Positions 43,632-53,861 are shown, counted from the stretch's first letter. The stretch is 64,000 bases of DNA from an uncultured Sphingomonadaceae bacterium (GCA_947495985.1 CANMBD010000001.1:682001-746000); one strand, 5' to 3'. Notes: generated by a model not told the origin, from the sequence alone. Translations and numbers: made by a program.

Positions 43632-46631
43632 ATGAGCAAGCGGCTTCAGCCCGCTATTTACAATATCGCCGCGCACGGTGGCTTTGCCGATGCCCTTGCA
43701 CAGGGGTTGATTGACCGGTTTGCCAAAGACCCGCTCGGTCTGGCGCGGGGTCTCATCATATTACCAAATAATCGCGCGCGCCGCGCCGTTCACGATGCCT
43801 TCGTCCGGCTCAGTGAGGATGGGTTGTTGTTGCCACAAATGGCGGTGGTGGGCGATCTCGAGCTGGATGAGTCCATCGGCGTGGCGCTGGACCGGGGTGA
43901 GCTGACTCTCGACATAGCGCCATCGGTGGATCCGCTGGATCGCCTGCTGATGCTGGCCCAGTTGATTGAAAGGGAAAGTGCGGCGAAAGGCAGCGCTTTG
44001 TTATCGAAAGAAGCACTGCGGCTGGCGCGTGAGTTTGCACGGACGCTGGATCAACTGACGGTCGAGGAAATCGCGCTCAAGGACCTTTTTGATATTGATG
44101 TGGAACCGGAACTGTCCGGCCATTGGCAGGATTCGCTCGCCTTTTTTCGCGTGATTGCCGAGAAATGGCAGGCAAAGCTGGCGGATATGGGCGCTGTTGA
44201 TGAAGCGGCGCGGCGCAATGCCCTGTTCGATCAAACTGTGAAGGCATGGAAAACGGCCCCGCCTGACCATTTTGTGGCCGCTGCTGGCATCACCACCTCC
44301 GCCCCGGCCATTGCACGTTTCTTGCGGGCCATTGCCTTCCTTCCAGAAGGAATGGTGGTCTTGCCGGACCTAGACATGGTCATGGCTGATGAAGAATGGG
44401 ACATGCTCGGCCCGTTTCAACCCGATGCCGAGACTGGCAAAATCGAGCGTGCGCAGGAAACCCATCCGCAATATCACATGAAGCTGCTGCTCGAACGCAT
44501 GTCGATTGCGCGCGGCGAGATAATGCGCTGGCCAAGGACAGGGACCAGCGGCGCGGCGGCAAAGCGCAGCCGGGCACTCAGCAATGCCTTTGCGATTCCC
44601 AAACTGACATCGCGCTGGCAGTCGCTGGATAGTGATGAACGCAGCCTCGCCGGCGTCCAGACGGTGGAAGCGCGCAACAGTGCCGAAGAGGCGCAGATTA
44701 TTGCGCTGTTGGCGCGTGAGGCGTTGGAGACACCGGAACGCCGCGTTGCGATCATCACACCGGATCGGGCATTGGCCGGCCGTATATCAGCGCATCTCGA
44801 ACGCTGGATGATCGCGGCGGACGATACGGCGGGTCAGCCTTTGTCCAAAAAACCGGAAGGCATATTCTTCCTGGCCTTGCTGTCCGCAGCAACAGACGGA
44901 TTTCCTCCGGCCGAATTTCTGGCTTTGCTGAAACATCCATTGGTGCGGGCAGGGGAAGGGCGTCTGGACTGGCTTACCCAGGTTCGCAAACTCGACCTGT
45001 TAATGCGCGGTCCCCGGCCAGCGCCGGGATTGGCTGGAATTGACAGCCTGTTTCAAAGTGAAAACAAGCGCACCGAAGGTTTGCGAGACGATTTGCAGGC
45101 ATGGTGGACAGACGTGCGGGCAATATTTGCGCCCGCGGCAGAAGTCTTGAGCGGAACGATGAACTGGGCCGAGATGCTGGCAGAAATCCGTCAATTGGCG
45201 GACTTGCTGACCAACGGCCAGGTCTGGGCCGGATCGGCAGGCCGCCAACTGGCTGACTTTCTTTCCGATATGGAAGATCGCGCAGCCTTGGGACCGATGA
45301 AGATCCAGGCACCCGAGATTGCCGGATATTTTGAGACTTTTTTAGCCGATATGCCGGTGCGTCCCCCTTATGGCGGACATCCTCGCATTGCGCTTTACGG
45401 TTTGCTGGAGGCGCGGCTGCAACAGGCGGACCTCGTGATCTGCTGCGGCTTGAATGAAGGCAGCTGGCCGCAAGCGATAACGCCTGATCCATGGCTTGCG
45501 CCGATGGTACGTAAATCTCTGGGTCTACCTGCGCAGGAACGGCAGATTGGTCTGTCCGCGCATGATCTGGTCGGCGCAATGGGCGCGCAAAATGTGATTC
45601 TCACACGGGCGCAGCGTGACGGGTCCGGCCCAGCCATTGCCTCGCGCTTCCTGTTGCGCCTCAAAGCGATGTGCGGCCCCAACCTCAAAGAGCATGCTGT
45701 CGCTCAGAATTGGGCACGGCGCTTAGATCAGCCGGATGAGTTTATCCGTATCGAACAACCTGCGCCGGAGCCAAGCGCGGAACAGCGCAAGGTGAAGTTG
45801 TCTGTGACGGATGTGGATCGGCTGATTGCTGACCCGTTCGCTTTTTATGCTGCAAAAATCCTGCGGTTGGGGTCGCTCGACATGATTGATGCAGAGCCAA
45901 GCCCTGCGTGGCGCGGCTCGATCATTCACGACATATTGGATAAATGGGCAAAAGAGGATGATTTTGATCCCGATGCCCTGAAACGGCGTGCTGAAGCATT
46001 TTTGAACGAGCGTTCGTCCCATCCCCTGATGCGCACTTTATGGGCGCCGCGCCTAATGGAGGGCCTGTTATGGGTGGCCAATACTGTCGCTCGGCAACGT
46101 GCAGACGGGCGCGAACCGCTCAAGTCAGAACAAAAGGGCGTTGCACGCATCGCCGGCGTCGATCTGTTTGGAATAGCGGACCGCATCGACCGGATGGCTG
46201 ACGGCGGTCTTGCTATTATCGACTATAAAACCGGCGGTCCGCCATCGAACAAAGCCGTCAAGGAAGGCTTTGCTCTGCAGCTCGGCCTGCTGGGGGCTAT
46301 CGCTGAAAAAGGCAGCTTTGGCGGTCTTTCCGGCAAAACAGGCGGCTTTGAATATTGGTCATTGGCAAAGCAGAGCGGCAAAAACAGCTTTGGTTATATT
46401 GCGACGCCGACCAACCCGCGCAGTCCCGACAAGATCGAAGCTGACCAGATGGTCGATCATGCCGTGACGGAATATACCAAGGCGGTAAACAGCTACATCG
46501 ATGGCAATGAACCTATGGTGGCAAAGCTCCATCCGGAATATGCGCCTTATGCGGACTATGACCAGTTGATGCGCCTTGAAGAATGGTATGGCCGCGCCGA
46601 CGTGTCGGAGCAGGGAGGCGCGCATGAGTGA
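43632..46631 (+). CDS. addB: AddB subunit of the AddAB helicase-nuclease
   Basis: Partner of AddA in double-strand break processing for recombination. The 999 residues form an alphaproteobacterial-type AddB, with an inactivated helicase-like core at the N-terminus and a C-terminal PD-(D/E)xK nuclease domain: GSIIHDILDKW for the first helix and IIDYKTGGP for the catalytic D-x-K. No Cys cluster of the Bacillus iron-sulfur type is visible. It starts 6 bases after murU and overlaps addA by 8 bases. Confidence 0.92.
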   Translation: MSKRLQPAIYNIAAHGGFADALAQGLIDRFAKDPLGLARGLIILPNNRARRAVHDAFVRLSEDGLLLPQMAVVGDLELDESIGVALDRGELTLDIAPSVDPLDRLLMLAQLIERESAAKGSALLSKEALRLAREFARTLDQLTVEEIALKDLFDIDVEPELSGHWQDSLAFFRVIAEKWQAKLADMGAVDEAARRNALFDQTVKAWKTAPPDHFVAAAGITTSAPAIARFLRAIAFLPEGMVVLPDLDMVMADEEWDMLGPFQPDAETGKIERAQETHPQYHMKLLLERMSIARGEIMRWPRTGTSGAAAKRSRALSNAFAIPKLTSRWQSLDSDERSLAGVQTVEARNSAEEAQIIALLAREALETPERRVAIITPDRALAGRISAHLERWMIAADDTAGQPLSKKPEGIFFLALLSAATDGFPPAEFLALLKHPLVRAGEGRLDWLTQVRKLDLLMRGPRPAPGLAGIDSLFQSENKRTEGLRDDLQAWWTDVRAIFAPAAEVLSGTMNWAEMLAEIRQLADLLTNGQVWAGSAGRQLADFLSDMEDRAALGPMKIQAPEIAGYFETFLADMPVRPPYGGHPRIALYGLLEARLQQADLVICCGLNEGSWPQAITPDPWLAPMVRKSLGLPAQERQIGLSAHDLVGAMGAQNVILTRAQRDGSGPAIASRFLLRLKAMCGPNLKEHAVAQNWARRLDQPDEFIRIEQPAPEPSAEQRKVKLSVTDVDRLIADPFAFYAAKILRLGSLDMIDAEPSPAWRGSIIHDILDKWAKEDDFDPDALKRRAEAFLNERSSHPLMRTLWAPRLMEGLLWVANTVARQRADGREPLKSEQKGVARIAGVDLFGIADRIDRMADGGLAIIDYKTGGPPSNKAVKEGFALQLGLLGAIAEKGSFGGLSGKTGGFEYWSLAKQSGKNSFGYIATPTNPRSPDKIEADQMVDHAVTEYTKAVNSYIDGNEPMVAKLHPEYAPYADYDQLMRLEEWYGRADVSEQGGAHE

Positions 46632-49600
46632 TACGCCGACGCTTTTTCCGCTGGCCGACAAACAGAATGAGGCGGTGCAGCCGGACGATAATATCTGGCT
46701 GAGCGCATCTGCCGGTACTGGCAAGACGCAGGTGCTGACCGCCCGGGTATTCAGGCTGCTGCTCCGGGAAAATGTCAATCCGGAACATATCTTATGCCTG
46801 ACCTTCACCAAGGCGGGGGCCGCCGAAATGGCCGACCGGATCCACCGACAACTAGCCAGTTGGGTGCGGCTTGATGATACGAAACTGGCCGCCGATCTTT
46901 CCGCCATCGGCGCGCCGGTTGATCCCGCGACACGGGAATATGCGCGAACATTATTCGCCCGCGTATTGGATGCGCGCGGTGGCGGTCTCAGGATCATGAC
47001 GATCCACAGCTTCTGCCAGACGTTGCTGGCGAGTTTCCCAGAAGAGGCCGGTATTCCGGCACTGTTCAAACCGATTGAGGAACGCGATCAAAAGATATTG
47101 GCGCGCCAGGCGCTCGGCGATTTGCTGCTGGATGAAGAGGTCGCAGGCAATACTGGCATCATTCAGGCTATTCAGGCGCTCAGCGTCCGGATGGGGGAAG
47201 AAGAAGCCGAAAAATACCTGATGACATGTGCATCCAAAGCCGATGCGATGGAAAGCCTGCCCAGCGGCGTGCTGCCTTTTGTCCGCGGATTGCTGGGACT
47301 GCCGATTGATGGCGATGCACAAAGCTGGCTCGAGCAGCGGTGCAGTGATGAGGCTTTTGATATCGCAGCGCTTGAGAACATTTCGGATGCGCTGGCAAGC
47401 TGGGGCACCAAGACGGCTGCTGGATATATCGATAAAATTCGTACATGGATGGCCGCTAGTCCTGTCGATCGGGCGGACGCGTTGCCAGAACTACACAAGA
47501 TATGGGCCAAGGCAGATGGCGAATGGCGCTCCGTACCAAAAGGTCTGGAAAAGGTTGCACCGCATTATCATGAGCTGAGCGTCGATATGTACGATCATTG
47601 CCGCCAATTGATCGAGACCAAGGCGCTGTTTGATTATGCTGACCTGTTTGCAGGGGCGCTGAATGCCGGTCGCGGCTTTTACTATCGTTATCGGGACGCA
47701 AAAAAGCTGCAGGGTGTGGTCGATTTTGACGATATGATCCGGATGACGGCAAAATTGCTCAACCAGGGCAATATGGCCGAGTGGATCCGCTACAAGCTGG
47801 ATCAGCGCACCGATCATATATTGGTCGATGAAGCACAGGACACCAATCTGGCGCAATGGGATATTGTCCGGGCGCTGGCGGGAGAGTTCTTCGGAGGTTT
47901 GGGCGCGAATGCTGACAAAATACGGACGCTGTTCACTGTCGGTGACTTCAAACAGGCGATTTTCGGGTTTCAGGGAACCAGCCCGCATAATTATGTCAAA
48001 GCGCGCGATGATTTCTTTGCGCGGGCGGAGGCATCGGAAAGGGCGTTCAGCGACCTGTCACTGGACCGCAGTTTTCGATCCACGCCGCCAGTGCTGGAGG
48101 TAGTCGACAAAGTATTGGAACATGTCGGGGAAAAGGAACTCGGCCTCGATAAAGCCATACCAGCCCATCAGAGCCACTATGCTGGCGAGCCGGGAAGCGT
48201 CACAACATGGAGGCCCGTTGCCCACGGCGCGGTCAGCAATGCGGATGATGACGAGACCTGGCTAAGTGATGAGAAACGCGTTTTTGCCCAAAGGCTCGCG
48301 ATTCAGATTAAAGAATGGCTCTCACCCGAAACAGCGCTTTGGCTGAACCACGAAAATCGCCCGCTCGAGCCCAAGGACGTCATGATCCTTGTCAGTAAGC
48401 GCGATGATCTCAGCGCCCTTATCGTGGCGCGGCTCTTTGCCGAAAATGTCCCCGTCGCCGGTATTGACCGCATCCGGCTGAACCAGCCTCTGGTCGTGCA
48501 GGATCTGCTCGCCGCGATCCGCTTTGTCTTGCAACCGGAAGATGATCTTAATCTGGCATCGCTGCTGGTGTCTCCGCTGTTGGGCTGGTCACAGGATGAT
48601 CTGCTCGAACGCGGTTATCGCGGAGAGGCGCATAAGGATAAAAGCCTTTGGGAATATTTGCGCACGCAAGATCGACTTAAAGGGCATGTCGAACCTTTGC
48701 GTACGCTGTTAAACATGGCGGATTTCAACACGCCTTATCAGTTTCTGGAAACCATCGTTTCCGGCCCGATGCAGGGACGCAAGAAGCTGACGGCACGCCT
48801 TAGTCACGCGGCGCTCGACCCGCTCGAGGAGTTGCTCAATACCGCGCTGGCCTTTGAGCAGGACCATATTCCGACCTTGCAGGGTTTTCTCGACTGGTTT
48901 GATCGCGGCGACGTAGAAATCAAACGGGATCAGCTGGAAGGCGGCAATGAAGTCCGCCTGATGACCGTCCACGGGGCCAAGGGTCTGCAGGCACCACTGG
49001 TCATTCTTGCCAACGCGACATTTGATCCGGCGAACAAGAAAAGCGGCGGCTTTGACATCCCGGACCCAACGCGACCGGATGACGACCTCGAATATCCTGT
49101 CGTACCGGTTCGCAAGGCCGAGCGCATCGGATTGCTGGACGCCTTTGCGACCGTGGCAGACGCCCGGGAACGGGAAGAACATTGGCGTTTGCTCTATGTC
49201 GCCATGACCCGCGCGGAAGAACATCTCGTAGTCACCGGGACATTGGGACCAAAAGCCAAAGGTGTTGTGCCGGAGGCCAGTTGGTATCACGCTGTGGAGC
49301 ATGGTTTGACTGCATTGGGAACGGAGCAAACGGATTCCGTGCGCTGGATCGCCGAGCGAACATATACGGGGCCTGATGCACCAGACAAAGCCGGACGGAG
49401 GGCCAAAGCCGCCGAGCCGTTACCAGATGAGGAGCAGGCCGCATTGCCAGACTGGCTTTTCGCGTCAGCCCCCAAAGAGGCCCGCCCGCCGCGACCCCTT
49501 ACGCCGTCGGATCTGGGCCCGGACGATGCTGCGAACCCGCCACCGGCAAAGGCGATGCGCGATGCGGCCGAACGCGGCAAACTGCTCCATAGCCTGTTCG

Positions 49601-50082
49601 AGCGGTTGCCGGATATTGCGCCGAAAAACCGCGCGGATGTAGCAGACCGCTGGCTCGCCAAGCAAAAACAGGTCAGTGATCCGGAAGAGCGTCGGGCGCT
49701 TGTTGAGACGGTGTTGTCCGTCTTGGGCAATCCCGTATGGTCAGACCTGTTCTCTCCCGGCAGCTTTGCCGAAGCGCCCATTGCGGCCGTGGTTGATCAG
49801 CATGTGATTTCGGGCACCGTTGACCGTCTTTTGATTACTGATGAATTGATCACTGTTATTGATTTCAAAACGGGGCGCGCAGTGCCCAAAGAAGCTGCCA
49901 ATGCGCCTTTGTCTTATCTGCGCCAAATGGCCGCTTATGTCGCCGCACTTGAAAAGATTTTCCCCGGACGCCCCATTAACGCCGCCCTGTTGTACACGCA
50001 TGGTCCCATCCTGCTGGAGCTTTCCGACGATCTGATCGAACGGCATAAGCCCAGCAACAAGCCAAGCTTGGAGCGCCCATGA
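46624..50082 (+). CDS. addA: AddA helicase-nuclease
   Basis: UvrD-type SF1 helicase fused to a nuclease. The 1152 residues have Walker A SASAGTGKTQVLTARV (about 28-43), motif Ia TFTKAGAAEMADRI, motif II LVDEAQDTN, SFRSTPPVL, LMTVHGAKGLQAP and YVAMTRAEEHLVV, then a C-terminal RecB-like nuclease with GTVDRLL and VIDFKTG. I chose ATG 46624 (MSDTP), after GGGAGG and within the last codons of addB; an earlier in-frame start has no support. It is the end of the divL-addA run; trxA follows after 78 bases. Confidence 0.95.
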   Translation: MSDTPTLFPLADKQNEAVQPDDNIWLSASAGTGKTQVLTARVFRLLLRENVNPEHILCLTFTKAGAAEMADRIHRQLASWVRLDDTKLAADLSAIGAPVDPATREYARTLFARVLDARGGGLRIMTIHSFCQTLLASFPEEAGIPALFKPIEERDQKILARQALGDLLLDEEVAGNTGIIQAIQALSVRMGEEEAEKYLMTCASKADAMESLPSGVLPFVRGLLGLPIDGDAQSWLEQRCSDEAFDIAALENISDALASWGTKTAAGYIDKIRTWMAASPVDRADALPELHKIWAKADGEWRSVPKGLEKVAPHYHELSVDMYDHCRQLIETKALFDYADLFAGALNAGRGFYYRYRDAKKLQGVVDFDDMIRMTAKLLNQGNMAEWIRYKLDQRTDHILVDEAQDTNLAQWDIVRALAGEFFGGLGANADKIRTLFTVGDFKQAIFGFQGTSPHNYVKARDDFFARAEASERAFSDLSLDRSFRSTPPVLEVVDKVLEHVGEKELGLDKAIPAHQSHYAGEPGSVTTWRPVAHGAVSNADDDETWLSDEKRVFAQRLAIQIKEWLSPETALWLNHENRPLEPKDVMILVSKRDDLSALIVARLFAENVPVAGIDRIRLNQPLVVQDLLAAIRFVLQPEDDLNLASLLVSPLLGWSQDDLLERGYRGEAHKDKSLWEYLRTQDRLKGHVEPLRTLLNMADFNTPYQFLETIVSGPMQGRKKLTARLSHAALDPLEELLNTALAFEQDHIPTLQGFLDWFDRGDVEIKRDQLEGGNEVRLMTVHGAKGLQAPLVILANATFDPANKKSGGFDIPDPTRPDDDLEYPVVPVRKAERIGLLDAFATVADAREREEHWRLLYVAMTRAEEHLVVTGTLGPKAKGVVPEASWYHAVEHGLTALGTEQTDSVRWIAERTYTGPDAPDKAGRRAKAAEPLPDEEQAALPDWLFASAPKEARPPRPLTPSDLGPDDAANPPPAKAMRDAAERGKLLHSLFERLPDIAPKNRADVADRWLAKQKQVSDPEERRALVETVLSVLGNPVWSDLFSPGSFAEAPIAAVVDQHVISGTVDRLLITDELITVIDFKTGRAVPKEAANAPLSYLRQMAAYVAALEKIFPGRPINAALLYTHGPILLELSDDLIERHKPSNKPSLERP

Positions 50083-50160
50083 AAATCCTTTTCGGGCAGA
50101 GACTTGAGCAATGGACTGTGCAGGACTAGATTATATTTAAACAAGCAAAGGAGATTCCCT

Positions 50161-50487
50161 ATGGCTACCAAAGCAATTACTGACGAGAGTTTTGAACAAG
50201 ATGTCCTGAAAGCCGACGGCCCCGTGCTTGTCGATTTCTGGGCAGAATGGTGCGGCCCCTGTAAGATGATTGGACCAGCGCTGGAAGAAATCAGCGATGA
50301 ATTGGGCGAGCAGGTCACGATTGCCAAGCTCAACATCGATGACAGCCCGGATGCGCCCGGAAAATACGGCGTGCGCGGCATTCCGACAATGATACTGTTC
50401 AACAATGGTGAACCGGTTGAAACTAAAGTCGGTGCAGCGCCAAAGAGTCAGCTGAAATCATGGCTGGAAGAAAGCCTGCCCGCTTAA
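50161..50487 (+). CDS. trxA: Thioredoxin
   Basis: Cytoplasmic disulfide reductant. The 108 residues carry the active site W30-C31-G-P-C34 and cis-Pro P75 in [12 protein letters not shown] 50161 is preceded by AAGGAG at a 9-base spacing. The same addA-trxA order is common in alphaproteobacteria. It is convergent with the inositol monophosphatase gene. Confidence 0.97.
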   Translation: MATKAITDESFEQDVLKADGPVLVDFWAEWCGPCKMIGPALEEISDELGEQVTIAKLNIDDSPDAPGKYGVRGIPTMILFNNGEPVETKVGAAPKSQLKSWLEESLPA

Positions 50488-50498
50488 TATTGGCCAGC

Positions 50499-51311
50499 TT
50501 AATCGGTAAAAACATCCCCCAGAAGCTCGGCGGCCTCATCCCATAGTTTGGGCGATGAGGCCCCGAGCAATCCGGTTTTGCGATCTGCAGGTCGATAGGC
50601 GTCACCGTTCCAGCGCGCCGCTTTCCCGCCGGCTTCATTCAGAAATAATATGCCTGCGGCATGATCCCAGGGCAGGCTGCGTTCAAAGGTCGAAATGTGG
50701 TTGGTGCCCAGCGCCAATCGTGGATATTGCTCGGCCGCACAACGCGGAATATCGACAATTTCATAATGTCCATCCGCTTCGTTAAGAAGCTTGTCCCGCT
50801 GCTCTGACGTCATGAAGCCAGTCGCCAGAGCGGCTATGGGTTTTCCGTCTGGATCGGCTGATACGCTAAGCTTTTCACCATTGATAGAGGCACCTCGCCC
50901 CTTTGCGGCATAGCAAAGCCGGTCCTGTAAGGGATCGTAGAGCCAGCCAGCGACGGTTTCGTTTTCCTGCGACAGCGCGACAATCATTCCAAAAGGCGGT
51001 TTCCCTGCCGCAAAATTGCCGGTTCCATCGATCGGATCGATAATCCATGTCTGATTGTCACCTAGATGATCCATGACCGAGGGATCAGCGGCGCTGGCTT
51101 CTTCACCCACAATGGCCGCATCGGGGAGCAGGGCAGTCAATTTTTCACCGAGCATCTCTTCGCTCAGCCTGTCAGCCACGGTCACAAGATCACCGGGCGA
51201 CTTTTCCTCAATATCTGCGGTCTTGAGGTTTTGGTAATGTGGGAGAACGACTTCTTTCGAAACCTCTTTCAGGATGTCCCGTACCGCCAGATTAAGGCTG
51301 GAATGGCTCAT
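50499..51311 (-). CDS. Inositol monophosphatase family protein
   Basis: Mg-dependent, Li-sensitive phosphatase fold. The 270 residues have the three metal motifs: VGEEAS, DPIDGTGNF and the C-terminal WDHAAGILFLNEAGG. The family includes myo-inositol-1-phosphatase (SuhB), histidinol-phosphatase (HisN) and CysQ; the sequence does not decide between them. It overlaps the GST gene by 4 bases and is the last of an argJ-GST-IMPase run on the minus strand. Confidence 0.9.
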   Translation of the reverse strand: MSHSSLNLAVRDILKEVSKEVVLPHYQNLKTADIEEKSPGDLVTVADRLSEEMLGEKLTALLPDAAIVGEEASAADPSVMDHLGDNQTWIIDPIDGTGNFAAGKPPFGMIVALSQENETVAGWLYDPLQDRLCYAAKGRGASINGEKLSVSADPDGKPIAALATGFMTSEQRDKLLNEADGHYEIVDIPRCAAEQYPRLALGTNHISTFERSLPWDHAAGILFLNEAGGKAARWNGDAYRPADRKTGLLGASSPKLWDEAAELLGDVFTD

Positions 51312-52207
51312 GCGGGCGACAATATCTGTCCCAACCGCGGGAAATGAACATGGAGTGCGCCAACTTGTTCATCCACTCGTTTGATGATTATCTCTCTATC
51401 ATTGAGACCCACCAATTCTCCGACAACGGCTGCAGGATCAGGCGTCTCGGTTCTTACGGAAACCTTGTCACCAGCGGAAAAGCCGGATGCTGGATCCACT
51501 GAACCGCTGCTGACCGGTTCTGATGCCTTGGCATAGTCGATCGCTTGCTGCCCCGACCATTCCTCGAAATTTCCATAACCAATGCCGTCAATACGATCAT
51601 ACCAAGCCGCGACATCTGAGCCGAAGTCTGACGGTTTCTTGCCAGCAAAACTGGCGAAACGAATGTTCATGTAAAGCATCAGGTCCGCATGGCCCGCCAA
51701 GTCACCGCTTATATAGTCCCGTCCATCGCTCAGGGTTTTTGCGACCAACGCTGCGCCGGCCTCAAACTGCCCTGTCAGATGCGGCACCATCGGCAGGAAT
51801 TTCCGGCGATCCATGCCGAACCGTTTGGCCCGGTCTTCCCAAAATTCATCGCTGACAATGTCAGGATTGGTGCCCAGAGCCACGCCAACTGCTGGCATGA
51901 ACCAAAGGCCGCCTGACCATAAGGCAATGATCCGCCCGGCAAAGCCCAGCGGTTTTGGATAAAGACTTGGCTCAGGTTTGAGGGCTTCAAGCGCGTCGAC
52001 AATGACGGCCGTGTCGCAATAGATTTCCGATCCGATTTGCAGCACGGGTATGCGTTCATAACCGCCGGTAAGCGCGCTGAGATCCGGTTTGGGGCAAATG
52101 TCAGGTTGCTGGACAGACTTCCAGTCCATACCCTTCAAACCCAGCGCGAGCCGCATCGCTTGTCCGAAAGGCGAATTTTCGTAGTGATGCAATATGATTT
52201 CGGTCAT
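51308..52207 (-). CDS. Glutathione S-transferase-like protein with extra C-terminal domain
   Basis: The first 80 residues are a thioredoxin-like GST_N domain (YENSPFGQAMRLALGLKG, GYERIPVLQIGSEIYCDT with the SxxI-like glutathione pocket). An all-helical C-domain runs to about residue 220. The last 75 or so residues, after a Ser/Pro-rich linker, look like a small beta-rich module (FSAGDKVSVRTETPDPAAVV, GELVGLNDREIIIKR) not present in ordinary 200-230-residue GSTs. Substrate unknown. It begins 1 base after argJ and overlaps the IMPase gene by 4 bases, so the three are one operon. Confidence 0.82.
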   Translation of the reverse strand: MTEIILHHYENSPFGQAMRLALGLKGMDWKSVQQPDICPKPDLSALTGGYERIPVLQIGSEIYCDTAVIVDALEALKPEPSLYPKPLGFAGRIIALWSGGLWFMPAVGVALGTNPDIVSDEFWEDRAKRFGMDRRKFLPMVPHLTGQFEAGAALVAKTLSDGRDYISGDLAGHADLMLYMNIRFASFAGKKPSDFGSDVAAWYDRIDGIGYGNFEEWSGQQAIDYAKASEPVSSGSVDPASGFSAGDKVSVRTETPDPAAVVGELVGLNDREIIIKRVDEQVGALHVHFPRLGQILSPA

Positions 52208-52208
52208 T

Positions 52209-53438
52209 TTAGCTCCTGTAGTCGGCGTTTATCGAGATATATCCGTGGGTCAGGTCACAGGTCCAGACCGTGGCCTTGCCATTACCGATCCCGATATTGA
52301 CGCTGATGTCAATTACGTCGCCCTTCAGGTGCTCAGCGACCGGGGCTTCATCATAATCAGGCACCACGAGACCGTCGCGCGCAACGGTGATACCGCCAAA
52401 CCCGATGGACAGCTTGTCACGATCCGCAGGTTCACCGGCTTTGCCAACCGCCATGACGACCCGCCCCCAATTGGCGTCTTCTCCCGCAATCGCGGTTTTG
52501 ACGAGCGGAGAATTGGCGATGGAGAGAGCGATACGCTTGGCGCTTTCGTCGCTTTGCGCGCTCGTCACGGCAATTTCGATAAATTTGCTGGCGCCTTCGC
52601 CATCGCGGACTACGAGATGCGCCAGTTGCATACATAGATCGCTCAGGGCTGCTTGAAAGGCATCGGCCCCGGCGTCTTCAAACGAGGTTAGGGCAGGGGT
52701 GTCATGCTGACCCGTGGCGAAGGCCAAAACAGTGTCGCTGGTCGATGTATCACTGTCGACCGTGATGCAGTTGAAGCTTTTTGCGGTCGCCGCATTCAGC
52801 ATTTCTTGCAGCAGATCGGCATCGACAGTCGCATCCGTAAAAATATAGCCGAGCATTGTCGCCATATCCGGTGCAATCATGCCGGAACCTTTGACGATAC
52901 CATTCAAATATACCGTTTTCCCACCGACAATTGCGCTGGTGGTCGCCATTTTTGGGAAGGTATCGGTGGTCATGATCGTGGCAGCCGCCTCTTCCCAGCC
53001 ACATGCCTTCGCGGTAAAGGCAGCCTTTAATCCGGCTTCGGCACGGTCCTTGGGCAAAGGTTCGCCGATAACACCGGTAGAGGACACAAATATCTCTTCT
53101 TCTGTGCATCCCAGATGATCGCTGGTGAGCGATAGTATCCGTTGCACTGCCTCCATGCCACGCGCGCCGGTAAAGGCATTGGCGTTACCAGCATTGACGA
53201 CCAGTGCTCTTGCCTTGCCGCCGGGCAAGGCTTTGCGGCACCATTCCACTTCTGTGGACGGACATTTGCTTTGTGTGAGCACGCCCGCGACGGATGTGCC
53301 TTCGTTCAGCTCGATATAGGTGAGGTCACAGCGATCCCATTCCTTGTACCGCGCCTGGGCGATGCGACAGGTGACGCCCGAAATTTCCGGAAGCTTTGGG
53401 ATATCTGCGGGGGCAAGAGGCGATATAGTTTCTGACAC
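52209..53438 (-). CDS. argJ: Bifunctional glutamate N-acetyltransferase / amino-acid acetyltransferase
   Basis: Recycles the acetyl group from N-acetylornithine to glutamate in arginine synthesis. The 409 residues include the autoprocessing site KGSGMIAPDMATMLGYIF, where cleavage before T194 makes the two chains; Asp stands in for the usual Asn in APNMATML. The C-terminal chain has RVVMAVGKAGE written within GEDANWGRVVMAVGKAGEP, and ends with the common SADYRS. First gene of the argJ-GST-IMPase unit, divergent from the gene ahead of secA. Confidence 0.95.
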   Translation of the reverse strand: MSETISPLAPADIPKLPEISGVTCRIAQARYKEWDRCDLTYIELNEGTSVAGVLTQSKCPSTEVEWCRKALPGGKARALVVNAGNANAFTGARGMEAVQRILSLTSDHLGCTEEEIFVSSTGVIGEPLPKDRAEAGLKAAFTAKACGWEEAAATIMTTDTFPKMATTSAIVGGKTVYLNGIVKGSGMIAPDMATMLGYIFTDATVDADLLQEMLNAATAKSFNCITVDSDTSTSDTVLAFATGQHDTPALTSFEDAGADAFQAALSDLCMQLAHLVVRDGEGASKFIEIAVTSAQSDESAKRIALSIANSPLVKTAIAGEDANWGRVVMAVGKAGEPADRDKLSIGFGGITVARDGLVVPDYDEAPVAEHLKGDVIDISVNIGIGNGKATVWTCDLTHGYISINADYRS

Positions 53439-53496
53439 TTAACTTGCCTTTATCTATTGGTTTGCTAAAGCGAAGTTCTTCTCACAGGGCTTATTG

Positions 53497-53781
53497 ATGA
53501 ACGTCTATATTGCAAGTTTTATGTTGCTGCTTTTCAATGCAGTTGGCGTTAATGCGCCGGCTGCTGCTATGGCAACAGAGACTGCCGGCAATGAAGTCGC
53601 ATCCGAGGCTGAATTGGCAACGCCATCGGGCTGGGATAAAGCGGCTCGGGCCTTCATTCAGAGCGAAACGCCTTTTACAGTTCGCGTGCCTGGCGGCCGC
53701 GATACCGCTGTTTTCTGGTCGGTATTGCCGGTCCTTTCAACCATTGGTGACAAGCTGGAGCATGTCGAAGGCGCGCCTTAG
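53497..53781 (+). CDS. Small exported protein upstream of secA
   Basis: A 94-residue protein with an N-terminal signal-peptide-like stretch (MNVYIASFMLLLFNAVGVNA then AAAMA), and a mature part of about 65 residues without Cys. It ends in VEGAP followed by a stop. No family is recognised. It lies 108 bases ahead of secA in the same direction, in the position of SecM in enterobacteria, with two hairpins between. It lacks a recognised arrest motif (RAGP or RAPP). ATG 53497 is used; a TTG one codon earlier is also possible. Another open frame in the same stretch (53510-53809) is less convincing because it lacks a cleavable signal pattern. Confidence 0.55.
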   Translation: MNVYIASFMLLLFNAVGVNAPAAAMATETAGNEVASEAELATPSGWDKAARAFIQSETPFTVRVPGGRDTAVFWSVLPVLSTIGDKLEHVEGAP

Positions 53782-53790
53782 CCGTCTTCT

Positions 53791-53861
53791 GGACAATCAC
53801 TCGCGTTGAATTGTCCCCAATCGTCCCCAAATGCAGATAAATCTGGGCGTGAACCACGCCC
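53791..53861 (+). promoter_or_regulatory. Structured leader ahead of secA
   Basis: Two hairpins, GGACAAT (53791-53797) with ATTGTCC (53810-53816), and GGGCGTG (53845-53851) with CACGCCC (53855-53861), the second only 28 bases ahead of the secA start. Between them TTGTCCCCAA and TCGTCCCCAA repeat in tandem (53811-53830). No T-run follows, so neither is a classical terminator. Confidence 0.5.

Noticed and set aside
53510..53809. Alternative 99-codon frame in the gap ahead of secA
   Set aside because: The frame 53497-53781 has a better signal-peptide pattern and start; both cannot be real. The alternative is Arg-rich and lacks a cleavage site.
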